A stretch of 64,000 nucleotides of DNA from Fasciolopsis buskii (lineage: Eukaryota > Platyhelminthes > Trematoda > Plagiorchiida > Fasciolidae): assembly GCA_008360955.1 (NCBI GenBank), contig LUCM01008342.1, positions 113,907-177,906 on the forward strand, in the 5' to 3' direction. The notes below the pieces were generated by a model. The model made no database searches. It saw nothing but the letters and a program-made list of their open reading frames with translations, and was not told the DNA's origin. Shown in pieces: positions 21,305 through 32,200 of the stretch. Made by a program: the position numbers and the translations under genes. The first letter of the stretch is position 1, and every line of letters starts with the position of its first letter.

Positions 21305-24036
21305 CGAAAATATTGTACATGATTCCTCACAATAACGTTGGGCCAATTCATCTCGAAACCGATATTCTAAAATGTCAAGTGCATTTAAACCTCCAATGTG
21401 ATATGATAGTTTTACGTTACTCTTATCTTGTATCGACAAAACCACGTACTGCGCATGACGTTAGACGTGATTTTCATGAGAAGCCTGTGTTTAACATAGG
21501 TCCTCGTTGTACACATTCAGATAAACAGTTGGTTAAATAAGATACTATTTCCCATACCAGGCGGTTTGTTATGCGTAACACTTTACTCCGACCACAGCCG
21601 ATAGACTGCGATTAAACCGCATTTTAAAGCTTTGAGGATTCCGTGGACTTCGAGCCTGCCCGCACAAATATTCACATCACCGACTCAACGCGTGATGTGA
21701 GCACATCCGAATTCCGATGATTACATCAACGCACGCCCAAACTCCCGTGTTCCCGATTGAAGGAGTTCATTGTCAATTATAAATAACCAACATACGGTTG
21801 ATCGGTATTGGTCAAGCGATGAAGATCATGATTTTGCATATAAATGCCCGGCGTTCCTACTTATGTTTCGCTTCTTTAATATCATGGAAGTGGTAGAAAA
21901 CTAATATAAAATACGCAGCTCATACCTAGTGCAAAATGACATTTCTTGCCTTATTCGAATAGGATTTATGTTTTCATATCTCTAAGAAATAAGACTTGCC
22001 TTTCATTACAGCGGCGTGTCCGTCATCGTCAACAATGCTAACCCGTGTTCAGCCATCCTCGTGCTGACTTTTGCTTCGCTGGAGCAGTACATCACTTGTT
22101 CATGTGTCGTTGTTTGTCGAGACACTTAATAATATGTACCAATACGTACATGCATACATGCACATAGAGGGACACTTCTGACGATTTAAACGATATCGCA
22201 GAATTCTGGACTCAAAGTGACCACAGTTTTATGCTTTCACTGTCAAAAGGGATATTTATACACCGCTTATTAAGACTGAGTTGACTTGGCAACATGAGTT
22301 ACTCTACCATGGTCTTGTCCGGTGAACAAACACTGCTATTTAGAAAAAAATACCGTCCGAATAAGTTGGGATTCAGGGGTTCCCAAACATAAACTGATAA
22401 TATTCGAAAATGGGTATTTTTAATTCCCCTTTCGCATGATACAGTCTGCTGTTGCGTGAGCTGAAATAATCTAAGCCATACATGCTTATAAGTACCCACT
22501 GTTCCGACAACCCATGTCTGACTACTAGCTTGAACTCTTGTGATGCTCACGAAGGTGAGAGTGATCTGGCACATGATCGAAATTAGAGGATCAGGGAGGG
22601 TCAAACTTCGGAGTGGCCAAGTTTTAAGTTTGTCTTTTTAAGCCCATCATAAGAAGCTGGATCAATTGGTCCAGAAATACAGGCGATTGCGATGGTACCC
22701 AAGATGCTCAAGACTTTGCAATAATGGTGGTAAAATAATCTGACATAGATTTAATGTAGCCAAGTTTCATCGATCTTTTCAAGCAGTTGAGGGTCCTTAA
22801 CCTACGTCATCCAGTCCTCATGTGCACGGTGTTTCATCGGATCAACCAATGAACGAAGCTTGCCATTAAGACCGCACTGTCCTGAACAGCTGCCCATTGG
22901 TTATCGAAAACCGATTTAGTAGTAAGCTCTGAGATGGTGTGTTTGTAGGAGTGAACAGTAAAAGGACGATGAATCAGCAGTTTTACTATTGGATTAATCA
23001 AGACAAAAAGGGAACAGATGCTGCACGGTGTTAGCATTTCAAATTACTCATGTTAATCTCACACGTGGAACAGTCAGACAGTTATAGGACATAGTAAAAA
23101 AATATTCTGATGAACGGGCACTAGCAGGAGAGATAAGTTCGAAAAATTCCAGACATGAAGTTGAGATCAACTCCGTGGAAAATGAGTTGATTGCGTCAGC
23201 ATTTTTTGTGCTCATAATAAGAGATTTCATGACCCAATGAACAACATATTGCTCAATGCTGGTTGTTACGAGTTCTAATTACGCAATAGCTAGTGTTTGT
23301 TCTTGATGAACATGGATTCATTTTTGGCTCACAGAAAGGCTTTGCCTCATCGTCTTAATCAGTCACTTTCGAATGGGTTCAAATATTCGTTATGAAAGCC
23401 GTTGGTTCGTTCTGTCGATGTTTGTCGTCACAAGTGAAAGTGAACTGATAAAAGGTATGTGAGGCAAAAATAGTCAAGCGACGATTTTCACGGTTATTCA
23501 GGTTCATCTTCCGAATGCACCGCAACAGTTTAGATTAGGCACCTGGGAACGTTCGGTTTAAAGCTAATGAGTCTGTGACGAATTTCATTCAAAAGGTAGT
23601 CACCCTTATAGGCTAATCCTAGGTAAACCCGTTTATACCTTTATACCTATTTCGATTATGAATAGCAAACACTTTCGGAATGACGGTTGGTTTAATGTTT
23701 CCGGAAGAAATATTTCTTCAATTTTCAACGTATCGGGTCAGCAGATATTTCTAGCTCTATGACAGAGCATTCTCGCCAAACCTCCTTAGTTTACTGCAGT
23801 GAAGCTTGCGGAATTTAAATATTGGCAGCTACCTGACACTATCCCGCAGAGAGAGCGCCGCAGTTTTGTACTTTTATGCTTCATGAGCTTGATGCATAAA
23901 ACACTCAAAGTATTAGCCATCTCTTTTCCGAAATAAACGCGAAGATATGAATGAACGGATCTTAAATAAAGTAAAATTATGGTAAAATGATTAGGATCAG
24001 TAACATGGGAATAACGTAACAAATGCGTGATAATAT
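21305..24036. other. intergenic or intronic DNA
   Basis: Nothing is recognised except a weak exon candidate at 22012. Several open frames on minus (22299-22604, 23786-24022) show no family resemblance. Confidence 0.45.
22012..22129 (+). CDS. weak candidate terminal exon, unknown protein
   Basis: A strong acceptor (tgcctttcattacag) is followed by 38 open codons ending in TAA at 22127. The frame includes VSVIVNNANPCSAILVLTFA and is cysteine- and valine-rich. No family is recognised, and no matching upstream exon was found on this strand. It could be chance. Confidence 0.25.
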
Positions 24037-24180
24037 TTAACCAGTGGTATTATGCATTCGCTTTTCAGTCACGAATAAGTAAACATTAGGCAAAGTTGGG
24101 CCTAATGGACTACCCATCGCTACACCATAAATTTGTCTGTATGAGGTATCTTTAGAATCGAAACAAGTATAAGGTGCACA
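24037..24180 (-). mobile_element. Penelope-like element reverse transcriptase fragment (motif B region)
   Basis: The minus strand reads DTSYRQIYGVAMGSPLGPTL followed by PNVYL, then VTEKRMHN and a TAA at 24037-24039. 'YRQ.DGVAMGSPLGP..AN' is the near-invariant motif B of Penelope-type reverse transcriptases. Asp is replaced by Tyr here (QIYGV). I find no motif C (YVDD) or endonuclease downstream, so only a small internal piece survives. Upstream DNA to about 24360 gives no clear continuation. It is probably unrelated to the other Penelope piece at the left edge, which is on plus and covers a different domain. Confidence 0.75.
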
Positions 24181-25283
24181 CAGTATAATGGCAAAAACAA
24201 TAATAATAAACAAGGTAATAGATCAGAAACACCAACGTCAATCCCTAGAGGGGTGAAAAACTGCATGGAACCAGGAATAGATACCTCTGTTGCAATTTAC
24301 AAGCATGTACATAATAGCAGCCATAAATCAACGGTTGAATTATAATAGACCATCTCAAAGCGGATTGACGGTAAAATAATGGAGTGAAGCTTAAGAACGT
24401 CTAAATTGTTCTACTACCAGCAAGTTAGTTCGATTTTAAAGAGTTGCGGATTAAAAAACAGCGTTTGTTTGATTCTATGAGGTAGGGATTTTGGCAACAA
24501 GAATGAATAATTCCCTTGGTTTGGGATACTGAATGCGGATGCGAGTTCTTAAGTTTGAACGAAAATTGCTTTTGATTAGATTCCTTGTCCTTCTGTGGAT
24601 TTCTTTCAAACGAGTTATTCTTCATTTTTCACATTTGCAAGACTTTCGTGGTCACCAGTCTTAGTTATACTTTGCCATGTTATTTCATCGTACCATTTGG
24701 ACGCGGTTAAGCGCCAGTATTAACTATTACGCCTGTTGTCATATGCTCCAGTAGTGAGCGCCGATAAACACTTTTGTAGACCCCCAAGAAAAAACCTTTG
24801 CGCCTTTTCTGCCTGACGATACCCAAGTACCCTTATTCACTGTTAATACATAACAGCAGTATGCGATCATTTTTAATCGTTTGTTGAGGAGACCAACAGG
24901 ACTAAATGCACCTATCAGTTACAGTGTCCTTCGACGAATACTTGCCTCCTTAAATCCAGCTGTATTTCCTCTTGATACTCTTACATAGCTTGGAGACCAA
25001 TGTAGTTTGAAATTTGTTATGCCATATCATATTATAGTGCTCCCTGAAGTTTCGTACAGCTGCAGCTGTTCCATGTAACTAAATCAAGGAAACCTGAGAA
25101 TGTTTGGGGGATATGTCTTTTTATCTTTTGTCTATTCCCTATCAACCACATTGATGCCGACGTTTGATGAATCTTCTTGAATGAAGTTGGTGTTCCGTTA
25201 TGAAAGCTATCAATATAGTGTTAAAATGGATATCCGAAAAGCCCCCGGCGGTGAGCCATCTGTGATAGCCCTTGGATCATTTG
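24181..25283. other. intergenic DNA, nothing recognised
   Basis: AT-rich DNA flanking the Penelope fragment. It could contain further decayed element sequence that is no longer readable. Confidence 0.45.
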
Positions 25284-25340
25284 TTTTTAATCTTTTATCT
25301 TTCACTTCCTTTATTAGTGAAACAACAATGTCCATCAATT
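25284..25340 (-). repeat. SINE tail fragment
   Basis: The segment 'atctttcacttcctttatta' and its flanks align closely with the tail of the SINE at 16646. The tRNA-like head is not clearly preserved upstream (on minus, right of 25340), so this is a stub. Confidence 0.55.
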
Positions 25341-27723
25341 TCCTCCACACTCAGCGTGTCACTCATTACAAATCAGTCACGACGGCTCACAGATGCCGTG
25401 AAAACAGGTGTTTTGGTCTCCAACGCTTGGTTCTTGGAACCTGATGGAAAACCCATGATCCGTGATGAGATAGACCGAGGTGAAAACTGGAAAGAAGAAA
25501 CTAATAAACGCGCACTGCAATCGTGTCGGCTGTTTAAAGGAACAAAACTCTTGTCTAACGTCATATTCTCTCTAACTTCATCGCTTATCTAATGCTTTTT
25601 TGATTGCTACTGGCCTTACTATTCGACACTAGTTTGTTGATAAGTTGGCAATAAGATACACCGTTTATGGTTAATCTGCGCAGCCTGTAGATTTAGAATT
25701 ATTTAATTTCATACATGAGGCATGATGTCTGTCAAGCATACCGAAACACCGACATCTCGCACCGCTTTCACGGATGAGGGCGATTAACGTCGTCACTGCT
25801 CTTAACACTTCAAATTGCTACCTTTGATTTGCATTTTATGACTGAATTATCCTCCATGGATTCCGTCCACTAGGGATTGTCTCGAAATCAAACAGAAAGC
25901 TTGTTTTTTCTGTATGCTAATTCTCTATTTTTTCCTTAACGTTGTTGTACCGCCAACTACTTCACTTTAGAAAGGGCCATTGATAGTTTTTGATATTATT
26001 CTTTGACTTTTGATAATCCGTTCTCAGGTAAGTCACAGGTAAGTCATGAGAACCTGAAAACCATACACCTCTCACAGTTTGTACCAGGTCTGCGGTCAGT
26101 TTTTTGAAAAATTTGATCCAACCAACCGGTTAACCTCAAACCCAGTCATTATGACTAGATCGATGGGGGCAAGAAAGCACTAAAATTTACCCGTTTCTGA
26201 GGCAATGTCTGAAAAAATTTCACGGCGTTCCATATCCCCTCGTTTTGTCATAATTGAATTAGCTGAATTTCAACTTGCCAGGGCAAGGGATCCTGTAATC
26301 TTCTATATTGTCTCGCGGGTAACGCAGTTAGTGCAAGTTAGCCAGTGCCGTTTTCATAGCGTATGCTTTCTCCGGTTTTGATGGTGCACCGGTGGCTGTC
26401 AGTAGTAACATCACGGAAATTTAACACTTCGAAAGATGCACAGCGTTCAGTAGCTAACCCATAATGAACATCTTAGACAGTTGTGCTGACAGTTCGCAAA
26501 ATGATAATTTTGTTTACCGACCTTCTTCCTTCTTCCATATACTTACCTAATCTCTTAAAGACTATTTTTGTATTCAGTTCTTATAGCATATTTCCGTTAT
26601 TGGACATATGGTTAGCAATTTTACCACCTAACCTAGAGACTCAAAGTGCCATGAACTCTACTCGTTATACCGTATTACCGTACCATAGAAAAGCACAATT
26701 TCTGGATAAGTCTTCACACTCGGTGATAATCAACATTCTCAAGATTCTATCACCTTCGATCCACCTGTAGTGACTTACTCTTTGAACAAACGATCAACCT
26801 GGTTATTGAGTTTGCGACCGTTAAAGTGGAGCTTTAATTGTCTGTTGGTAATGTCTAAATATTACCTACATTGGGTTACATTACCATCTAATTGCAGTTA
26901 ATTTCACTTCTCGAAATTTACAGTCAGTGACAGAATAAAGTTAGGAAAAATTTAATCATAGGAAGTGACTGATTCTAATTCGTTAGACTTTCATATTACG
27001 GCTCCCGAGATCCATTGACTGAATAGTTGAAGATGTCCTGCGACATGCCATGCTACCTTGGGCAGTTTACTGTAGTGTTTCCAGTAATTACGTCGTCTAC
27101 ACTCGGCATTTCCTTTTCCGCTTATTTCCGCTATCCTTGTTTGTACCTTTCGCTCCTAGTGACACCGTGACAAAAGCACACCAGAACATAGAATTAACAG
27201 ACTAACGCAAATGGTGTAATGCTAACTGGTTGTTCGCGTACTCATTGCTGCTTTGGATGGTTAATACTTTATCAAATATCAATCATTTCCTTAATCGCAC
27301 CTGTAATATCTATCATTTTCCCGATGTTGCATTTCAGTCTGCTCCCGCAAGAAGCGTTGTGAATAATGAGTGGATCGATCAGTAAAGAAATTTGATTATT
27401 AGAGTTGGAAACTGCTTACTTGGGATGCCAGATATATCCTTGCTTCTGTGCATATTTTGCTCACTTTATTTGTATTGCTTGTATGTAATTACATGATATC
27501 CGAAAACGTCGAATGGGCGTTAGTTTTTTGGGCATTGCGATTTCTTTTGAATGACGAAAGTATCAACATCTGTTTGTCTGTCTGCCTGTCTGTGACACCT
27601 TGGTCACGTGCTTGGACTATTAGTATCACGATAGCTGGAAGGTTGACATGGCAAATGATTGTCAGCACATGTTACGTAGGCACGTGATGTCACGTGGAAT
27701 CCCTCTTGTGTCTGTCCGGTCAG
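25341..27723. other. intergenic or intronic DNA
   Basis: No family recognised. A short (GTCT)n-like run occurs near 27572-27595, just before the coding-like block at 27724. Confidence 0.45.
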
Positions 27724-27972
27724 CGTGTGCACCCAATTTTGGATGTCGTTGAAACATTTCCATCAACATCGTGCCTCAAAACCGAATGATTCATCGCAAG
27801 AGAAGCGGCAAAACCGAACGGGATCCGTGAAGTTGTTAGAAAGATGGTTATATGCAGCGCAGCGGTTGATGATCCTACTGGCGAGCTGGAAATTGCGATC
27901 AACATACAACACCAGGTTGCCGTATCTGGGACAGTTAAAAACAGCAATGCTGTGCAAAATACTTTAGCATGA
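27724..27972 (+). pseudogene. coding-like block with one in-frame stop, unknown protein
   Basis: A good acceptor (cctcttgtgtctgtccggtcag) leads into an 83-codon frame that ends in TGA at 27970, with one internal TGA at 27787-27789. After that stop it reads AREAAKPNGIREVVRKMVIC, then AAVDDPTGELEIAINIQHQV and AVSGTVKNSNAVQ, which looks strongly protein-like. I do not recognise the family. It may be a decayed terminal exon or the coding part of a dispersed repeat. Other frames over the same bases are also open, which lowers confidence. Confidence 0.35.
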
Positions 27973-30458
27973 ATCGCACATTTTCATTGTAAATGGTCGT
28001 AAATGAGCATGATTAGTTTGAATTGGGTGGGGCACCAAAAATTCAGTTAATGTATGGATGTTTTAATTTGAAAATTTGCTACTGGTTTGTCTTCATGAGA
28101 AGAAGTTGGACCAAACGAAGATGAGGAGTGTAACCTCATAACTGGGGTATCGTACCGGAGTAAACTACAACCGCATAAGTTTTCTCAGGAAACCACCTGA
28201 ATCCTATTAACCCACTTACTAAGCAAATACGCACGCGTTTTGCATAAAGAAGGAACGGTCAACCAAATTAATCAATCACACGTGACACTGGTTCAACATT
28301 TTCTGTTCACGGTGGGTACGAAATGATCGGGAATATAGCAATGTAATGTTAGGGCTTCCGCGTCAACGCATTTTGCTCGGAAGGTGAACAAATTTTTATG
28401 ATCATCTCAAATTTGTGAGAGATCTGTCCGTTTTACGTCACTTGGCAGGTGAACTGATTTTGCGAGTAAGATGGTCTACCACAAGCTAATCTTGTCCATT
28501 TCTTTTAGAATATCAAATTTCTCAACAACTTTCGATGTGTTCCCTAATGATATTTCGGCCAGGGCTTCCATGAAAAAGCACCCATAATTGCCTGATTGAA
28601 TAGCTGAACCAACGATTGATCAACTTCCCCATCCATTTTTCTGCTAATCTACTTTTATCGTAACTGCCTAGTAACTTACAAGTTCCACTGCTGATCGAAA
28701 ATGAGGACGCAGTCATGGTTACTAACGCGATGCCAGTGTAGTTTTTCCGTACAATCATTGTTGGTTGTGTCTAATCCTTCTTTTCAATGCCCTCTTCCGT
28801 ATTAAGCACTTACCGACCAACAGTGGGTAGAACCACACATACGCAAACATAAAACCGTTCCGAAACCTCCCTGCGTACTTAGAAAATTTTGAAAACGATA
28901 TAAATGGTACATATACGAACGTATGAATGAGAGAGATAGGAGAACAGCTAGTTGATGAATGCATGGGAGAACAATTAACGACGGGTCTTCTAAATGCTTT
29001 TTGGCAAAAGTGCAATAGGTCATTCGACTGTGGATCATCGAGATTGATCGCCGAACTAATGTGCTGATGGAACAAGCCAAGGAACAATAAAATACTTTTA
29101 GGATTAAGTCGAAAATTAACTGTGGGAAACACTAAGGTAACAGAACCATATTGAAAATAATTGTGAAAGAAAACTCGAACAAAAATTAGACAGCGGCTTG
29201 AGGTTAGACTAGGCAAGATTCAAACAGTGGCAGCATTCAGAGGAAAGCAAATGATGTGGAATACTATTTCTGTCATTACTTCTGACAAGAAGTTTTAAAT
29301 TGACAACACCCACTGTGTTCACGAAACGTTCATTCAATTTTATGTTACCAGTCAAATAAAAATAATACTAGATCTTGCTAGTGGTCGGTCAATCGAAACG
29401 TTGATGTGTCGAATGGGGTGTCTTAGGCTCGAATCACTCCAAGACCTGTCAGTTTATCATATGGCGTCCTACCTTTGCTTATGGAGCCCTTCTGAAATGC
29501 GCATATGGCATGCAATAAATCTAAAGGGTAGGAGAAGAGATATTTTCATTTTATGTACCAAGACGTCATTCATTATCTATGTTTGCACCAAGGAATGGTT
29601 TGTAAACCACACCTCCAGCCTGCGTCTATGAAGCTTTCTCGATTCGTGTTCTAGTTGGATCTTGGTGGATACGCTTCGGTGGCGGTTCTTAGAAAGCTAG
29701 GTGAAATAGAGGCCCAATGCATTCGTGATTTTCATCAATGAATTGGCCATTAAGACTGCACTATAAATCGATACACGCACAATATTGTTTTGCTTGGAGC
29801 AGCATCTCCCCTAATGCAACACAGATGATACCACGGCGTAAGTTGGCATCAGAACTTGATACCTTAGTTTTGGCATTTGATCCTTAAAGAAACTCTGCTT
29901 AGTGTGGCACTTAGTTTGATTTTCGCAAAATAAGCAGTTCTTTTGGATTGTCCTCACTCCGGCCGTGTTTGATTAAGAGAAATCCTGAACGGCGTGGGAA
30001 ATGTTTATTGCTATCGCGTAGACAAATACCACTTTCTCGTTTACTATTTGTATCGGATATACACGTTGGAATACTACTCATAAACTGTGGAGTCTACTAT
30101 TCAAACCGCCTCACAGTAATGACAGAGGACAAGATAGCATGTGGAAAGGTGCAAACACGTTTTTGGTGATTCGTAATTGTTGCCATTACAAATCATATCT
30201 CATTTTATATGAATACCAACAAGTAAACGGTGTAAAAGGCTGAAACAAAAAGAAAGTTGGAGAACGATAACTTGCCAAATTCCGCTACCCGCTTATAAGT
30301 ATGCTCATTTACCTGACCCCTCGGAACAGCATGCACCAGGAGACATCTTAAACGTTTTCGCGGGCGTAATCGTATTTCGCTGAACTCTGAAGTCTGTTAG
30401 CTCCGGAGCACCGCATTTTCCAACTGGTTCAAGTTAAATCGTTCAATGATAACGACGG
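27973..30458. other. intergenic or intronic DNA
   Basis: The minus frame 28755-29216 (153 codons) is the longest open stretch here, but its hydrophobic composition and lack of family resemblance make it unconvincing. Nothing else was recognised. Confidence 0.4.
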
Positions 30459-30520
30459 AAGCTGTTAGCCCAGTGGGTTAATTTGTCTGGCCCCGAGAGC
30501 AGCGCCCGACACCGATCTCT
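30459..30520 (+). repeat. tRNA-like fragment, probable SINE head
   Basis: A near-perfect A-box, TTAGCCCAGTGGGTTAAT (30465 on), occurs in a tRNA-like context, but the B-box is degraded (CGACACCGATCTC). It is probably a decayed tRNA-derived SINE. Confidence 0.45.
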
Positions 30521-31369
30521 ATGTGCTATCCTAATGCAACTAGAATGAAGTCAATCAAAGTCTACAGCTTCTTGAATCTACCCATAAAAACTATAATTCT
30601 ATCAGAATCTTTTGGCTGAAATGAATTTACCCCAATGAGGTGCGTCCTCGGTCTGCAGAGGCCGATCTTGGCCATGTGCATGAACCTGGTTTTCTCCTAT
30701 TTTTGACCTCACGTTATCTTGGACATCATTTTCAGGAATTGTACCGCGATCATCAAACGACTGCCGAAATGGAGAAATGACTGTTTGGAAAAAATCAAAC
30801 TCATGCCATTCAGGTGGAAATTGCACGAGGCCGACAACTTAGGCACCGCCGGTCAAATGACTTGATGCGCACCGGGAAGAATTTAAGTGCATTCTAGTTT
30901 GCTTTAGTTTAAGAACTTTATTTGTATTAGAGAATATACGAGGCTACGAAAGTAGATCGAATGAAATGGGATGACGAACAAGGCAGTTTACGTTTGCTGA
31001 GGGAAGAGCTATTACTGTGTAGAATTTAGTTTTCTTTTCCGTTTTTACAACCGTCACTCTTACACCAACGTAGTCTTGTAAAAAGTTGGCTGTAAGCCAC
31101 ATCCTGATTCCGACTGTGTAAGCATCGATGCTGGCTGGATCCTATTGGATTTCAGTTCGTGAGTTTTCTTTCCATTTTATCACATTCCTGATTGGGACTT
31201 TTCGAACCACTCTGGAAACAGCCTGGACACCACGCTCGTGTTTTGGTAACCGCCTAGTAATATCATCTACTCAAAAAGAAAAAGGGAAATAAAAATTTTG
31301 AGAGTCAATTGCAGTTGAAGAAGTGTGCAGAATTGAAAACGTTTTGAATGCCAGAATGTCACTGATTAT
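30521..31369. other. intergenic DNA
   Basis: Nothing recognised. The minus frame at 30602-30826 is hydrophilic (SFDDRGTIPENDVQDNVRSK) and could be an exon, but there is no supporting context. Confidence 0.4.
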
Positions 31370-32200
31370 AGACATTGAACCATTTCACCTACTGTATTCA
31401 ATCGTCTTTTTGGAAGATCACGCAGACCCCAGTCTGGTGGTCTAACTGCACGTACACGACCCAGATCATTGGCTAAGGTTCGACCAGTTGATCAGCTGGC
31501 CACCTCGACCCTCCAAGCGTTACCTGCTTTAGATAACAGCATACAATGAGACAGTTGTTCCGTATGCAAGTGGACAATATGACCCAACCGCTTTGATCTG
31601 TTCATATTCACGACCTGTTCTAGCGAATGAATCCAAAGGCCAAGGACCTTACGCCTGATTTCTGAGGTACTGAGAAAGTTCTCCAATCATATTCTCCCAC
31701 TACTGCCGAAACAACGGGGTTCAAACACCGGAAGTCTCCTCTCGTATGCGCTCTATGGTCATACTTCGGATTCTTGTGGCAGTACCGATCTTATTTTTGC
31801 TGTGCTTGCTTGACCTTTAGTCGAGACCACATATGCCCCAAATAGGTGAATGTTAATCGGGCTTTCCGTATGCGTGCAGTCAGTTCATCCTATACACAGC
31901 CACCAAATTAAACCTATCTACTTAGTCCACTTCTTCCCCTTCAAAAACAAGGTTCAGCTTCAGGCCGACCCCGTCGTACAACAGCATCCTACGCTTCAGA
32001 GAGGCAAAAAGCTTCTCAAATGTATCCAGGTTATTGTTTGCAATCGAAGGAAACCTGCAACTTAATTGGAGCCTCACTCAGTAGCACAGTGTCCTTCGCA
32101 TGCAAGTCGGACAGTGCCCAGTTTAAACAAATACCGATGCCATTATCCTCACGTGAAGATGTGGATGTTGCAATGGTATTTCTTAGTCATTTGCAATAGC
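31370..32200 (-). mobile_element. decayed RTE-like LINE, second subfamily (RT palm to C-terminus)
   Basis: On minus, frame by frame, this follows the order of an RTE-type protein. Near 32110-32070 LSDLHAKDTVLLSE stands where active elements have a YADD box, here mutated to HAKD. Then come KRRMLLYDGVGLKLNLVFEG, VDRFN, and TARIRKARLTFTYLGHMW. Next are RLPVFEPRCFGSSGRI (from the 'VFDHRCLRSI.RI' segment), EIRRKVLGLWIHSLEQVV and KRLGHIVHLHTEQLSHCMLL. Last is DWGLRDLPKRRLNTVGEMVQ near 31400. At least three stops and two shifts separate the pieces. It differs in sequence from the A-E family. It is an older insertion, truncated on its 5' side near 32200. Confidence 0.82.

Noticed and set aside
28755..29216. 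153-codon minus open frame as a gene
   Set aside because: F/L/S-rich composition, no family resemblance and no splice or context support. A frame of this length can arise by chance in 64 kb of six-frame sequence.
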